In this document: piece after piece, positions 1 to 7,263 of the stretch
How the letters are laid out: each line of letters opens with the position of its first letter
Position numbering within the stretch: position 1 is the first letter of the stretch
Source: an uncultured Bacteroidales bacterium
GTDB lineage: Bacteria > Bacteroidota > Bacteroidia > Bacteroidales > Paludibacteraceae
Direction of reading: 5' to 3'
Assembly: GCA_937892015.1 (NCBI GenBank)
Contig: CALAUY010000007.1
Coordinates: 1-9,216 of the forward strand
DNA length: 9,216 nt
Translations under genes and position numbers: made by a program
Notes under the pieces: model-generated
What the model was told of the DNA's origin: nothing
Database searches by the model: none
The model's input: only the letters and a program-made list of their open reading frames with translations

Positions 1-51
1 CGGCGACCACCGAGATCTACACTCTTTCCCTACACGACGCTCTTCCGATCT
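1..51 (+). other. Illumina sequencing adapter (contamination)
   Basis: These 51 bases match, by recall of the adapter, the last 51 bases of the 58-base Illumina TruSeq universal/P5 adapter, from CGGCGACCACC through the terminal CTCTTCCGATCT. The orientation is that expected for adapter followed directly by library insert, so the insert begins at base 52. This is synthetic sequence left at the contig end by incomplete trimming. It should be masked, and no gene or regulatory meaning should be given to it. Confidence 0.98.
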
Positions 52-567
52 GTGGTGGCTCAAGTCGCCCGAGAGATTGTGTTCGCCCTCGTAATCAGGC
101 ACCCAACACTCGTTGAAACGGTGTGCGATGCGACAATGCAGTCGTTCGACAGCACCCTCTAACCAACGCCATGGTTGCGGCAAGAACACATGCAACTGAT
201 GGGTGATATACACGCATCGCGTCTGTTGCGCGAAACATCCGAAGCGGTTGTCGGAGATGACGAGGCCGAACATCTCGTACGCCAGTATCTCTTGCAGGCG
301 CGTATGGTCTTTGCGTGCCCATCGGATGAGTTTGGGCAGAGCTCGGAGCATGGGTCGCACTTGACTACTGCCTGCCGAATAGCGCAATTGCAGCGGTGCA
401 AGGGTGTAGTATCGCAACCCCGGGAAATGCTTGCGGAGCAGCAGTAGTGCATCGCCATCACCTGCGAGCACGACCTCGTCGCCTTTCCGCAGATGACGAA
501 TGACGAGCGGGATGCATCGGCTTGCATGTCCGAGTCCCCAGTTCAGCGGCGCAATCAGCACTTTCAT
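52..567 (-). CDS. Glycosyltransferase, MurG/GT28-like N-terminal half (partial)
   Basis: Reading from the ATG at 567 gives 172 residues with no stop before the adapter, so the 3' half of the gene is missing. The protein begins MKVLIAPLNWGLGHASRCIP. The short beta strand followed by a glycine-rich GLGHASR turn is the usual opening of GT-B fold glycosyltransferases related to MurG and family GT28, where this loop helps form the acceptor side of the active site. Later parts (VISDNRFG near residue 100, YITHQLHVF near 115, CWVPDYEGEHNLSGDLSHH at the end) resemble a glycosyltransferase group common in Bacteroidota; full members are around 350 residues from general knowledge. The nucleotide-sugar-binding C-terminal domain is not present, so donor and acceptor cannot be inferred. 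Its start codon shares one base with the stop of the radical SAM gene (TGATG), which suggests translational coupling. The frame stays open through the adapter, which would add 17 false residues. Confidence 0.75.
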
Positions 568-1367
568 CAGCAAGACACGCTTATATTGAACCCATCATCT
601 TGCAGGGGTTGCGCGATGGCGTGCATCTCTTCTGCGGTGATTTTCTGCAGAGTCGGCACGGGCGTTGCCCTGTCGATGACATATATCATAATCTGTTGTG
701 GCCTAAGTCGTCGGATGGCCTTGTACCAAGCTTGCAGTTCTTCGGGCGTGGTGTTGTCGATATGACCGAGTAGGTACTCTTTTGGGCGTGCGGGGTTGGG
801 CGCACAGATTTCTCCGCGCAAGAAACACGTCTGTAGGGTGAACTGTCCGTCGAACTGTGCGAGCAAGTCGATGATGCGCTCGGCCGTGAGGTCAGTGTTG
901 ACGGGCTGGTCGATGAGTCGCATGGTGCGTGTGATGGCCGAGTCGAGTTTGAGGATGCGGTTGTCGCACATCATGAGTGCTCGGCAGATGTCCGGTCGTG
1001 CCAGCTGTGTGGAGTTAGTCAGCACTGACACTTTCGCTGTGGGACAGTATTGGTCGCGGAGTCGGCACGTGTCACGGATGATGTTCTCGAAGTCGGGGTG
1101 CAGCGTCGGCTCGCCATTGCCGGAAAAGGTGATGACGTCCGGCCGGATGTTGTCGGTGAGCAACTGCTGCAATTTGGTTTCGAGAGCAGTTGCCACTTCG
1201 GCTCGTGAGGGGAGAGTAGGTGGCTTGACGATGCTGTTGAAGCCGCATTCGCAATAGATGCAGTCGAACGTGCAGAGTTTGGCGTCACGTGGCATGAGGT
1301 TCATTCCGAGCGAGATGCCGAGTCGTCGGCTGTGGATGGGGCCATATACTATTTCATGAAACAACAT
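567..1367 (-). CDS. Radical SAM protein, COG0731 type
   Basis: A complete 266-residue protein. The opening EIVYGPIHSRRLGISLGMNL is typical of the COG0731 radical SAM group, which is distantly related to the wyosine enzyme TYW1. The cluster motif is Cys32-x3-Cys36-x2-Cys39 (CTFDCIYC), which would hold a 4Fe-4S cluster and S-adenosylmethionine. GNGEP at residues 83-87 is the usual glycine-rich SAM-binding motif after the second strand. An extra Cys41 lies close to the cluster. The length suits a minimal barrel with no large accessory domain. The substrate is unknown; bacterial members of this group have no firmly established role that I can cite, and tRNA or protein modification are guesses. 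The gene overlaps both neighbours by one base in TGATG junctions, starting at the dnaG stop and ending on the start of the glycosyltransferase gene, so all three are probably translated together. Confidence 0.88.
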   Translation of the reverse strand: MLFHEIVYGPIHSRRLGISLGMNLMPRDAKLCTFDCIYCECGFNSIVKPPTLPSRAEVATALETKLQQLLTDNIRPDVITFSGNGEPTLHPDFENIIRDTCRLRDQYCPTAKVSVLTNSTQLARPDICRALMMCDNRILKLDSAITRTMRLIDQPVNTDLTAERIIDLLAQFDGQFTLQTCFLRGEICAPNPARPKEYLLGHIDNTTPEELQAWYKAIRRLRPQQIMIYVIDRATPVPTLQKITAEEMHAIAQPLQDDGFNISVSC

Positions 1368-3325
1368 CAGCGATTCCTTTCTCTTGCAAAATTAGCCCGA
1401 GCTTCGAGAAGTGCTTTCCGCAGTTCGGGGGCTAAATGGTTGTCGGTGCGCAGCTGTTTGTCGCACACGTTGAATTTCAGTTCATTGAGCAGCCGATATG
1501 CTTGCTTGGCGTAGTTAGTGTCCACCCTTAGCGGCTTTCCGAACGTGTATTGGTCCATCAGCAAGTCGGCGGCGAACATGGCGAGTTGTTGGTCGGGATG
1601 GTTGACGAACCACTGTTCGGAGCGGAAGTTGTTGTCGGCGTAATGTGCCTCATATTCGCTGAACACTTTGGCCACGAGGGGGTTTTGTGGCTCTAATCCG
1701 TCGGCTCGGAGATTTTGGATGAGGAAGAGTCCGACGGGCAGGAACGTGCCGTCTCCGTTGTCGGCATAGACGGCGTTGCCGTGCCGGACAATCATCTGCG
1801 CGATGTTGCGGAAATTGCCGGCAATTTTCTTGTCGTAGGTGGTTTCGAGCTGTGTGGGACGTGGGGACTGTTCGGGCGTTACCGGCAGCGCGGGTGTGGG
1901 GAAGGACTCGTCGGATGGTGGTTGTTCTGTCCGCTCTTGCCGGAGTTGTTCTGCTTCGCGTTCGCGCTTTTTCTCGCTCACATACTTGCGTCGTGCAGCA
2001 GCGACGCTCCTTGCAACGACCTCTTCTTTCATGCCGAGGATGCCGGCCAGTTCTTGTGTGTAGAGTTGCTGTTCGACGCTGTTAGAGATGATGGCGATAG
2101 TGCCGATGATGCGGTTGATTTCCTCGAGTCGTCGGGTGTTGTCGGTTCCGGCGTGACTGAGTCCGACTTCCACCATGTATCGAACAAAATCCATGGAGTG
2201 CGAGCGAACGTAGAGGCGGAACTCTTCGGCAGTATGCTTGCGTGAGAAAGAGTCGGGGTCGTCACCGTCGGGGAAGAGCATGACCTTGACTTGCATTTTC
2301 TCTTCGAGGAACATGTCGATGGCTTTGAGTGCTGCGTGTATGCCGGCAGCATCGCCATCGTAGAGGATGGTGACGTTGTTGGTGAAGCGGTGAATCTTGC
2401 GGATATGTCCCTCGGTGAGTGCTGTTCCACCGGAACAGAGCACGTTCTCGATGCCGGCTTGATGCATGGAGATGACATCCATCTGTCCCTCGACCAAGTA
2501 GGCCATATCCTGCTTGCTGATGGCGTTTTTGGCTTGGTAGATGCCGTACAGTTCGTTGCGTTTGGAGTAGATGAGCGATTCGGGTGAGTTGACATATTTG
2601 CCCACATCTTTTCGGTCGGTCATGATACGTCCGGCGAATCCGACGACTTGTCCTGAAACGCTGAATATGGGGAACATCACGCGTGCAGAGAATCGGTCGA
2701 AGAGTCGGTCACCACGCTCGTTTTTGCAGACGAGACCGGTACCCATACTTCGCTGCATGTCTTGCGGATCGGGCACGTTGACGAGGTATTTCTCGGTAAA
2801 TCCGGCCTCTTGTGCGGCTTTGCTGAGGGGGTTGCCTTTTTCGGGTGAGAAGCCGAGTCCGAACGTGCGGATGGTCTCGTCGCGTAGTCCGCGGTTATGG
2901 AAATACGATAGTCCGATGGCCTGTCCTTCCGTAGTGTTCCAGAGTTGCTGTTGGAACCACTCGTTGGCCCATTTGTTGAGGGCGAACATCGACTCGCGGT
3001 CGTCGTGCAGTTGTTTATCTTCTTCGGAGAGCGTGCGTTCTTCGACGGGAATATGGTATCGAGCGCATATTTTCTTGACAGCATCGGTGAACGAGCAGTT
3101 CTCCATCTTCATCACGAACCCAATGGCATTACCCGACTCGCCGCATCCGAAACACTTGTAAATGCCTCGTGGCGGGTTGACGTTGAACGATGGCGTGCGT
3201 TCTTCGTGGAACGGGCACAGACCAATCAGGTTTGCGCCACGCCGGCGCAAGGTGATGTAGTCGCTTACGACCTCTTCGATGCGCATGGTGTTTTTCGCCC
3301 GTTCGATAGTTTCTTGAGTAATCAT
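1367..3325 (-). CDS. dnaG: DNA primase DnaG
   Basis: DnaG makes the short RNA primers that start DNA synthesis at the replication fork, working with the DnaB helicase. The 652-residue protein has the expected parts in order. The N-terminal zinc-binding domain has Cys37, His40, Cys58 and Cys61 (CPFH...CFGC). The RNA-polymerase-like core includes RFSARVMFPI near residue 211, VGFAGR near 228 and KYVNSPES near 243. The TOPRIM catalytic site has Glu279 (YLVEGQMDV), Asp323 and Asp325 (LYDGDAAG) and a further acidic stretch at 352-357 (PDGDDPD). All metal-binding acids are present, so it should be active. A charged, then proline-rich linker at about 448-497 leads to a divergent C-terminal domain that should contact DnaB. 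The protein is longer than the 581-residue E. coli enzyme, mostly because of the linker and C-terminal part. The ATG at 3325 gives the normal N-terminus. It lies 15 bases after the barrel-protein gene and shares one base of its stop with the radical SAM gene. Confidence 0.97.
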   Translation of the reverse strand: MITQETIERAKNTMRIEEVVSDYITLRRRGANLIGLCPFHEERTPSFNVNPPRGIYKCFGCGESGNAIGFVMKMENCSFTDAVKKICARYHIPVEERTLSEEDKQLHDDRESMFALNKWANEWFQQQLWNTTEGQAIGLSYFHNRGLRDETIRTFGLGFSPEKGNPLSKAAQEAGFTEKYLVNVPDPQDMQRSMGTGLVCKNERGDRLFDRFSARVMFPIFSVSGQVVGFAGRIMTDRKDVGKYVNSPESLIYSKRNELYGIYQAKNAISKQDMAYLVEGQMDVISMHQAGIENVLCSGGTALTEGHIRKIHRFTNNVTILYDGDAAGIHAALKAIDMFLEEKMQVKVMLFPDGDDPDSFSRKHTAEEFRLYVRSHSMDFVRYMVEVGLSHAGTDNTRRLEEINRIIGTIAIISNSVEQQLYTQELAGILGMKEEVVARSVAAARRKYVSEKKREREAEQLRQERTEQPPSDESFPTPALPVTPEQSPRPTQLETTYDKKIAGNFRNIAQMIVRHGNAVYADNGDGTFLPVGLFLIQNLRADGLEPQNPLVAKVFSEYEAHYADNNFRSEQWFVNHPDQQLAMFAADLLMDQYTFGKPLRVDTNYAKQAYRLLNELKFNVCDKQLRTDNHLAPELRKALLEARANFARERNR

Positions 3326-3340
3326 GATGGTTGCGCGTGG

Positions 3341-4069
3341 TTAGTCGAGTTGCCAGAGATAGATGCCGAGTTTGATTTGCCACTGGTCGAGTCGTCCGTT
3401 ACGGTTCCAACCATCGTCGGTGCTGATGTTGTAGAATCGGTCGTGGTAGAGTGGCATGATGCCGAAATCGTATCCTCCACGCAGAAAGTACTGCTTGTAT
3501 TGGAAGCCGAGTCCGATGCCCCACGTGACGTTTACTCGGTTGTAGTCGCGGATGTTGTCGGCATCTTCATCCCCCTTGATGTTAAGCGCATAGCGACTAT
3601 AGCGATTGTCGGCGAGGATGTCGTTATTGAGTTTTGTTCGGTTGTGATAGATGTTGCTGAGTCCTATTTGCAGTGTAGGTCCGGTGTAAAGTGCGAGGTA
3701 CGTGTTTTTGGCGATGAGGAACTTGTACTGCCAATCGACCGGCAGTTCGAGGGTGTGCACGAAATGGTCTTCTTTCGTTTGCAGGGCGACCATGCCGGGT
3801 GTTGGAGTCCATGCCTCGACGTTGGTGGAGAAGGTGTAGTTGAGACTCATGGAGACGCCGAATCCCTTGATGATACCCGTCTCGTAGATGAATCCGAGTC
3901 GGATGCCATTGGTGGCGTCACGCGTAAGTTTGGTGTCGGCATTTCCTGCGCGGTAATACTCTGTGGGTTCGGCGAACCCGATATTGAAGCCAATATTGGT
4001 CGTTCCTTCTTGCGCGAAGAGTACGTGAGCAAAAACGAGCAATATGAGCGAAAGAGTTGTTTTCTTCAT
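3341..4069 (-). CDS. Small outer-membrane beta-barrel protein
   Basis: A 242-residue protein with a clear signal peptide: MKKTTLSLILLVFAHVLFAQ, with likely cleavage just before or after Gln20, the common Bacteroidota pattern. The mature part is made of alternating polar and hydrophobic strands rich in Tyr, Gly and Asn, for example GFGVSMSLNYTFSTN, YKFLIAKNTYLALYTGPTLQIGL, GIGLGFQYKQYFLRGGYDFGIMPL and WQIKLGIYLWQLD. This fits an eight-stranded or similar outer-membrane barrel of the broad 'outer membrane beta-barrel / PorT-like' group. I cannot say which member it is, and similarity to PorT itself (a type IX secretion component) is not shown. The gene starts three bases after the stop of the OstA-like gene (TAAATTATG) and ends 15 bases before dnaG. 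Its place behind two SurA-like genes and an OstA-like gene makes a role in, or dependence on, envelope assembly plausible, but this is inference from position only. Confidence 0.8.
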   Translation of the reverse strand: MKKTTLSLILLVFAHVLFAQEGTTNIGFNIGFAEPTEYYRAGNADTKLTRDATNGIRLGFIYETGIIKGFGVSMSLNYTFSTNVEAWTPTPGMVALQTKEDHFVHTLELPVDWQYKFLIAKNTYLALYTGPTLQIGLSNIYHNRTKLNNDILADNRYSRYALNIKGDEDADNIRDYNRVNVTWGIGLGFQYKQYFLRGGYDFGIMPLYHDRFYNISTDDGWNRNGRLDQWQIKLGIYLWQLD

Positions 4070-4072
4070 AAT

Positions 4073-5890
4073 TTATTGATTTTTTGTTTTTTTCTTCAGT
4101 TTATTATTGGTGTTGGCAGTGTTGTTTTCGGCCTCATTTTTGCTCACTGTGCGGAGACCGTTCGGAGACCGTTCGAAGACCGCTTCATCTTGTTCGCCCC
4201 TCAGGTCGCCGGAAGTGCTTTGTTTTTCGGGGTGTAGGAAGACATCTCCGGGCTGATTCGGGCGAAGATTTTCTGCCCAAAAAAACTGGCTGAGATGCGT
4301 TTGTTCATCGGGTAGATGGTCGATGGGATAGAGTGTTCCTGTGGAGGCAGTGGTGAAGACCACGTGGTCGATGGTTTGTCGGTTCGACTTGCGTTGATCG
4401 GAAGCGTTGTTGGTCGTTTTGTCAGCGGGTTTCATGAACACTTTGACGAAGGATGACTGCGTTTTGTTGACGCCAATCCAGTCGCCTGTTTTCTCGTCTT
4501 GTGGGAAGAAGACGGTCTCGGCGTTGCCGGTCACATCTACTTGTCGTAGCTCGGAGTTGCGTATGTAGGCGAACATCTCCTTGCCGGCCATCTGGTTGAA
4601 GTAACGTGGTGTTTGCTGTTGGATAGCGATACAGTCCCCGATGCCGTGCGCATAATCGATTGTGGAGTCCCGGAAAAAAATCTCAATATGCTTGGCGGCA
4701 ATCTGCTGATTATCAGTCCATGCGATGGGTTTCCCGAAGAGGGACATGATGGAGTCGCGTGAGTTGTAGATGGCGGAGTCGCAAACCGCTTGCATATCTT
4801 CGCGATAGACCCGTGCTCCGTAATAGCCTCGGATGAGTCGGAAGCTGGTGTCGCGGAGTGTAGTATCGGGCGCGCCGGTGATGGAGTCGAGTGCGCCCAA
4901 CAGCGTGTCGGTGTAGAGTATTTCTTCGGTGAAGAGGGTGTCGGCGTGCATGTAGGTGAAAGCGGCCGAATCGGACCAATCGACCATGAGTGCGGAGTCG
5001 GTGGCGTAACCATGTGAGCCGACGGCGCGTGCGTTGTCAGAGTGGTTGGCATCCTTGCTTTTCTCGTACATCTCGCCATAGTTGCCATAGAGGGTGACGT
5101 GCTGAACAGAGTCGGTGAGTTGCATGTTGCGGAGCGCCTGTCCGTACCCGACCCGTTTGTCGTAGAAGATGGTGTCGCCAATCATCGTCTTGCCGTCTGT
5201 ATGCTCGATGAGGGATCGATTGAGCAGCATCGATTTCTCGTTGTCAGTGTTGTACCAGCCGAGCGTGGTGGTGATGGTAGTCTCTTCTTCGTAAAGAATC
5301 GTGGTTGGTCCGAGGATGTCGGCGATATGTGATTGTGTGTTATATTTGAGCGTGTCGGCATCCATCACGAAGCGTTCGTTGATGAGGTGTACATCGGTCT
5401 TGAAGAGTGCTTGGTTGAGTCGGGATTCATACTGTCCCCAACGCGAAGTGAGGACGTTGAGTGAGTCCTGGATTTGTCCTCCGGTCCAGTACCAAGCGAT
5501 GTCGGCCACGCGGTCGTAGTTGAGTGAGTCGGTCTCGAGGATAGTGGCCTTGTCGATGAGTCGTACGTTGCGTCGCATGCGTGCGAACTTCGTGTTGCCG
5601 TCGTAGAAGAGCAGGTCACTATATCCAAAGAGGGTGTCGCCCTGTACGAACCGTACGTTGCCGAACGCGTCGAGTGAGTTCTGTTGCTCGTAGAAATACG
5701 CGGAGTCGCAGTACATGTAGGCATCGTCGTGGCGGAACTGCACGTTGCCGGTGAGGAGTTGCGCACCAGGGTGCGTGTCTTCGTCGAACTGGAGCGTCTC
5801 GGCCCGTTCGAGGAAGACGAGCGTCTGTGCCGACATACAGCTGACAAGTGCTGATTCCAAGAGTAATATGTACAATCGTTTGCCTTTCAA
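4073..5890 (-). CDS. OstA-like protein (LptA/LptD N-terminal type), TTG start
   Basis: The 605-residue protein contains repeated beta-jellyroll units of the OstA/LptA kind, such as LLTGNVQFRHDDAYMYCDSAY at residues 45-65, then GNVRFVQGDTLFGYSDLLFYDG and NVRLIDKATILETDSLNYD. In LptA, LptC and LptD such units form the periplasmic bridge that carries lipopolysaccharide to the outer membrane, so a role in that transport is likely. It lacks the long C-terminal barrel of LptD. I chose TTG at 5890 as the start because it alone gives a signal sequence (MKGKRLYILLLESALVSC-MSAQ) and falls 19 bases after the surA-like stop; an upstream in-frame ATG at 6115 lies deep within that gene and encodes low-complexity shadow sequence, and the next ATG (5836) would delete the signal. 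The sequence fits both a lipobox ending at Cys18 and signal peptidase I cleavage after Ala21. The last 30 residues are a hydrophilic Asn/Lys-rich tail that follows an 11-base repeat. Confidence 0.85.
   Translation of the reverse strand: MKGKRLYILLLESALVSCMSAQTLVFLERAETLQFDEDTHPGAQLLTGNVQFRHDDAYMYCDSAYFYEQQNSLDAFGNVRFVQGDTLFGYSDLLFYDGNTKFARMRRNVRLIDKATILETDSLNYDRVADIAWYWTGGQIQDSLNVLTSRWGQYESRLNQALFKTDVHLINERFVMDADTLKYNTQSHIADILGPTTILYEEETTITTTLGWYNTDNEKSMLLNRSLIEHTDGKTMIGDTIFYDKRVGYGQALRNMQLTDSVQHVTLYGNYGEMYEKSKDANHSDNARAVGSHGYATDSALMVDWSDSAAFTYMHADTLFTEEILYTDTLLGALDSITGAPDTTLRDTSFRLIRGYYGARVYREDMQAVCDSAIYNSRDSIMSLFGKPIAWTDNQQIAAKHIEIFFRDSTIDYAHGIGDCIAIQQQTPRYFNQMAGKEMFAYIRNSELRQVDVTGNAETVFFPQDEKTGDWIGVNKTQSSFVKVFMKPADKTTNNASDQRKSNRQTIDHVVFTTASTGTLYPIDHLPDEQTHLSQFFWAENLRPNQPGDVFLHPEKQSTSGDLRGEQDEAVFERSPNGLRTVSKNEAENNTANTNNKLKKKTKNQ
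4153..4185. repeat. 11-base tandem repeat inside the OstA-like gene
   Basis: The plus strand reads GGAGACCGTTC twice without a gap (4153-4163 and 4164-4174), followed by a third, degenerate unit GAAGACCGCTT (4175-4185). The array encodes about residues 569-580 (AVFERSPNGLR) of the OstA-like protein. Because 11 is not a multiple of three, each copy is read in a different frame, and gain or loss of one unit would shift the frame of the last 25 or so codons. Confidence 0.85.
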
Positions 5891-5909
5891 CGTGAACTGT
5901 TTATAGTGT

Positions 5910-7253
5910 TTAGTGCATCCATCCCGGGTAGAGAAAATCGCATCCGCGCCAATCGGAGTCGATGGAGATGTAGGTCTCTTGCTGCTTCTTGCGAATCCAT
6001 TTGTCGAGCGTCTCGGCCCCGAGTTGGTTTTCGAGCATACTGCGTATAACTTGGTAGTCGTCGGTGAGGTTGGCTTTGTGTGCGGGTATTTTCGCTTTGA
6101 GTTTGACGATGGCAACGACCTCTTTGTTCTTGGTTTTGTCCATCATGACAAACGGTTGGCTGATATCCCCCTCGTTCATCGTGTATATCTGTTTGGCGAC
6201 TTCAGGCGGGAGGTCTTGGTACTCGAATTTCGCTGAGCCGGTGTTCTCATTGCTCATAAGTCCGGCATTCATAACGGTGTTTTTGTCTTGGGAGAACTTG
6301 GCAACGGCCGACTCGAACGTTGCTTTGCCTGAACGGCAGATGTCGGCAATAGTGTCGAGTCGTCGGATAGCCTCCTCTTTGTCGGAGTAGGAAACACGCG
6401 GTTTGAGAAGGATGTGTCGGCAGTTGATACGTTCGCCTTTTTTCTCGATGAGTTGTATGATGTGGTATCCGTATTCGGTCTGTACTATACGACTGACTCG
6501 CTTGGGGTCGGTGAGGTTGAACGCCACTTCGGCAAACTCGGGGACGAGTTGTCCGCGCCCGACAAAGCCCAACTCGCCGCCATGTTTGGCCGACTCGGTG
6601 TCCTCGGAATAGAGTCGTGCCAGCATGCCGAAATCGGCAGAGCCGGAGTTGACGCGCTCGGTATATTCGCGCAGTCGGCTCTTGATGCGCTCGGTTTCCT
6701 CGACGGGCACGGGCGGTTCGAAGCTGAGAATCTGTACCTCGACTTGTGCGGGAATCATCGGCAGCGAATCGTCGGGGAGCGTGTTGTAGAAGCGTCGAAT
6801 CTCGGCGGGTGTGGGTTTGATGTCGGCCACCAGTTTCTGTTGCATCTGCTGCACAATCATCTGGTTGCGGACTTGCGTCATCATCTCTTCGCGGATTTCG
6901 GTACTGGTTTTGCGGAAATACTCCTCCATCTTCTCTTTGGAGCCAATCTGACTGAGGTAGTAGTTCATTCGCATATCGACTTGATGACTCACGGTCGATT
7001 CGTTGACTTGTATGGAGTCGAGTTCAGCTTGGTGGAGGTAGAGTTTCTGTATAGCAATCTGTTCGGGAATGATGCAGTACGGGTCGCCGGGGAAAGTGGT
7101 GCCCTCGTACTGCGCGCGTAGGCGCTCTTCTTCGACCTCAGAAAGCAGAATAGCTTCATCGCCCACCACCCAAATCACCTCGTCGATGATTTGTGCTGTT
7201 GCGGTGAAAGCAGCAGCAAGAAGCATGGTGGTCAGTATGTGTTTTTTCTTCAT
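5910..7253 (-). CDS. SurA-type periplasmic peptidyl-prolyl isomerase/chaperone
   Basis: SurA escorts unfolded outer-membrane proteins through the periplasm and may speed proline isomerisation. This 447-residue protein has a signal peptide (MKKKHILTTMLLAAAFTATA, cleavage before Gln21). A helical SurA-N-like chaperone region follows to about residue 165, with IDEVIWVVGDEAILLSEVEE at its start. A first parvulin domain spans about 170-270 (GGELGFVGRGQLVPEFAEVAF, YGYHIIQL), a second about 276-388 (INCRHILLKP, FSQDKNTVMNAGL), and a C-terminal helix ends the protein. This is the domain order and approximate length of E. coli SurA (428 residues). Domain 1 keeps YGYHII but has Gln in place of the first His; domain 2 keeps the RHILL His but lacks the GGxLG and GxHxI motifs, so isomerase activity is doubtful. 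I chose the ATG at 7253 for its clean signal peptide; ATGs at 7259 and 7283 would add 2 or 10 residues, the latter overlapping the upstream gene. It is 10 bases from the lipoprotein gene and 19 from the OstA-like gene. Confidence 0.92.
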   Translation of the reverse strand: MKKKHILTTMLLAAAFTATAQIIDEVIWVVGDEAILLSEVEEERLRAQYEGTTFPGDPYCIIPEQIAIQKLYLHQAELDSIQVNESTVSHQVDMRMNYYLSQIGSKEKMEEYFRKTSTEIREEMMTQVRNQMIVQQMQQKLVADIKPTPAEIRRFYNTLPDDSLPMIPAQVEVQILSFEPPVPVEETERIKSRLREYTERVNSGSADFGMLARLYSEDTESAKHGGELGFVGRGQLVPEFAEVAFNLTDPKRVSRIVQTEYGYHIIQLIEKKGERINCRHILLKPRVSYSDKEEAIRRLDTIADICRSGKATFESAVAKFSQDKNTVMNAGLMSNENTGSAKFEYQDLPPEVAKQIYTMNEGDISQPFVMMDKTKNKEVVAIVKLKAKIPAHKANLTDDYQVIRSMLENQLGAETLDKWIRKKQQETYISIDSDWRGCDFLYPGWMH

Positions 7254-7263
7254 ATTCATGTAG

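Noticed and set aside
159..527. A 122-codon minus-strand frame in the glycosyltransferase region
   Set aside because: It is out of frame with the GT-B protein that starts at 567, is rich in Cys and Ser without motifs, and fits a shadow frame.
1387..1394. Possible internal promoter TAATTTTG before the radical SAM gene
   Set aside because: It matches TAnnTTTG on the minus strand, but no TTTG lies about 20 bases upstream, and the bases encode the end of DnaG.
2945..4237. A 430-codon open frame on the plus strand
   Set aside because: It runs antisense through the start of dnaG, the barrel-protein gene and the end of the OstA-like gene. Its protein is rich in Val, Glu and Asp as expected from reading the complement of these codons, and it has no motif. 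The opposite strand holds clear genes over the whole length.
5891..6115. Upstream extension of the OstA-like gene to ATG at 6115
   Set aside because: The 75 extra residues are Ser/Thr/Pro/Lys-rich shadow sequence inside the SurA-type gene, and would place the signal sequence in mid-protein.
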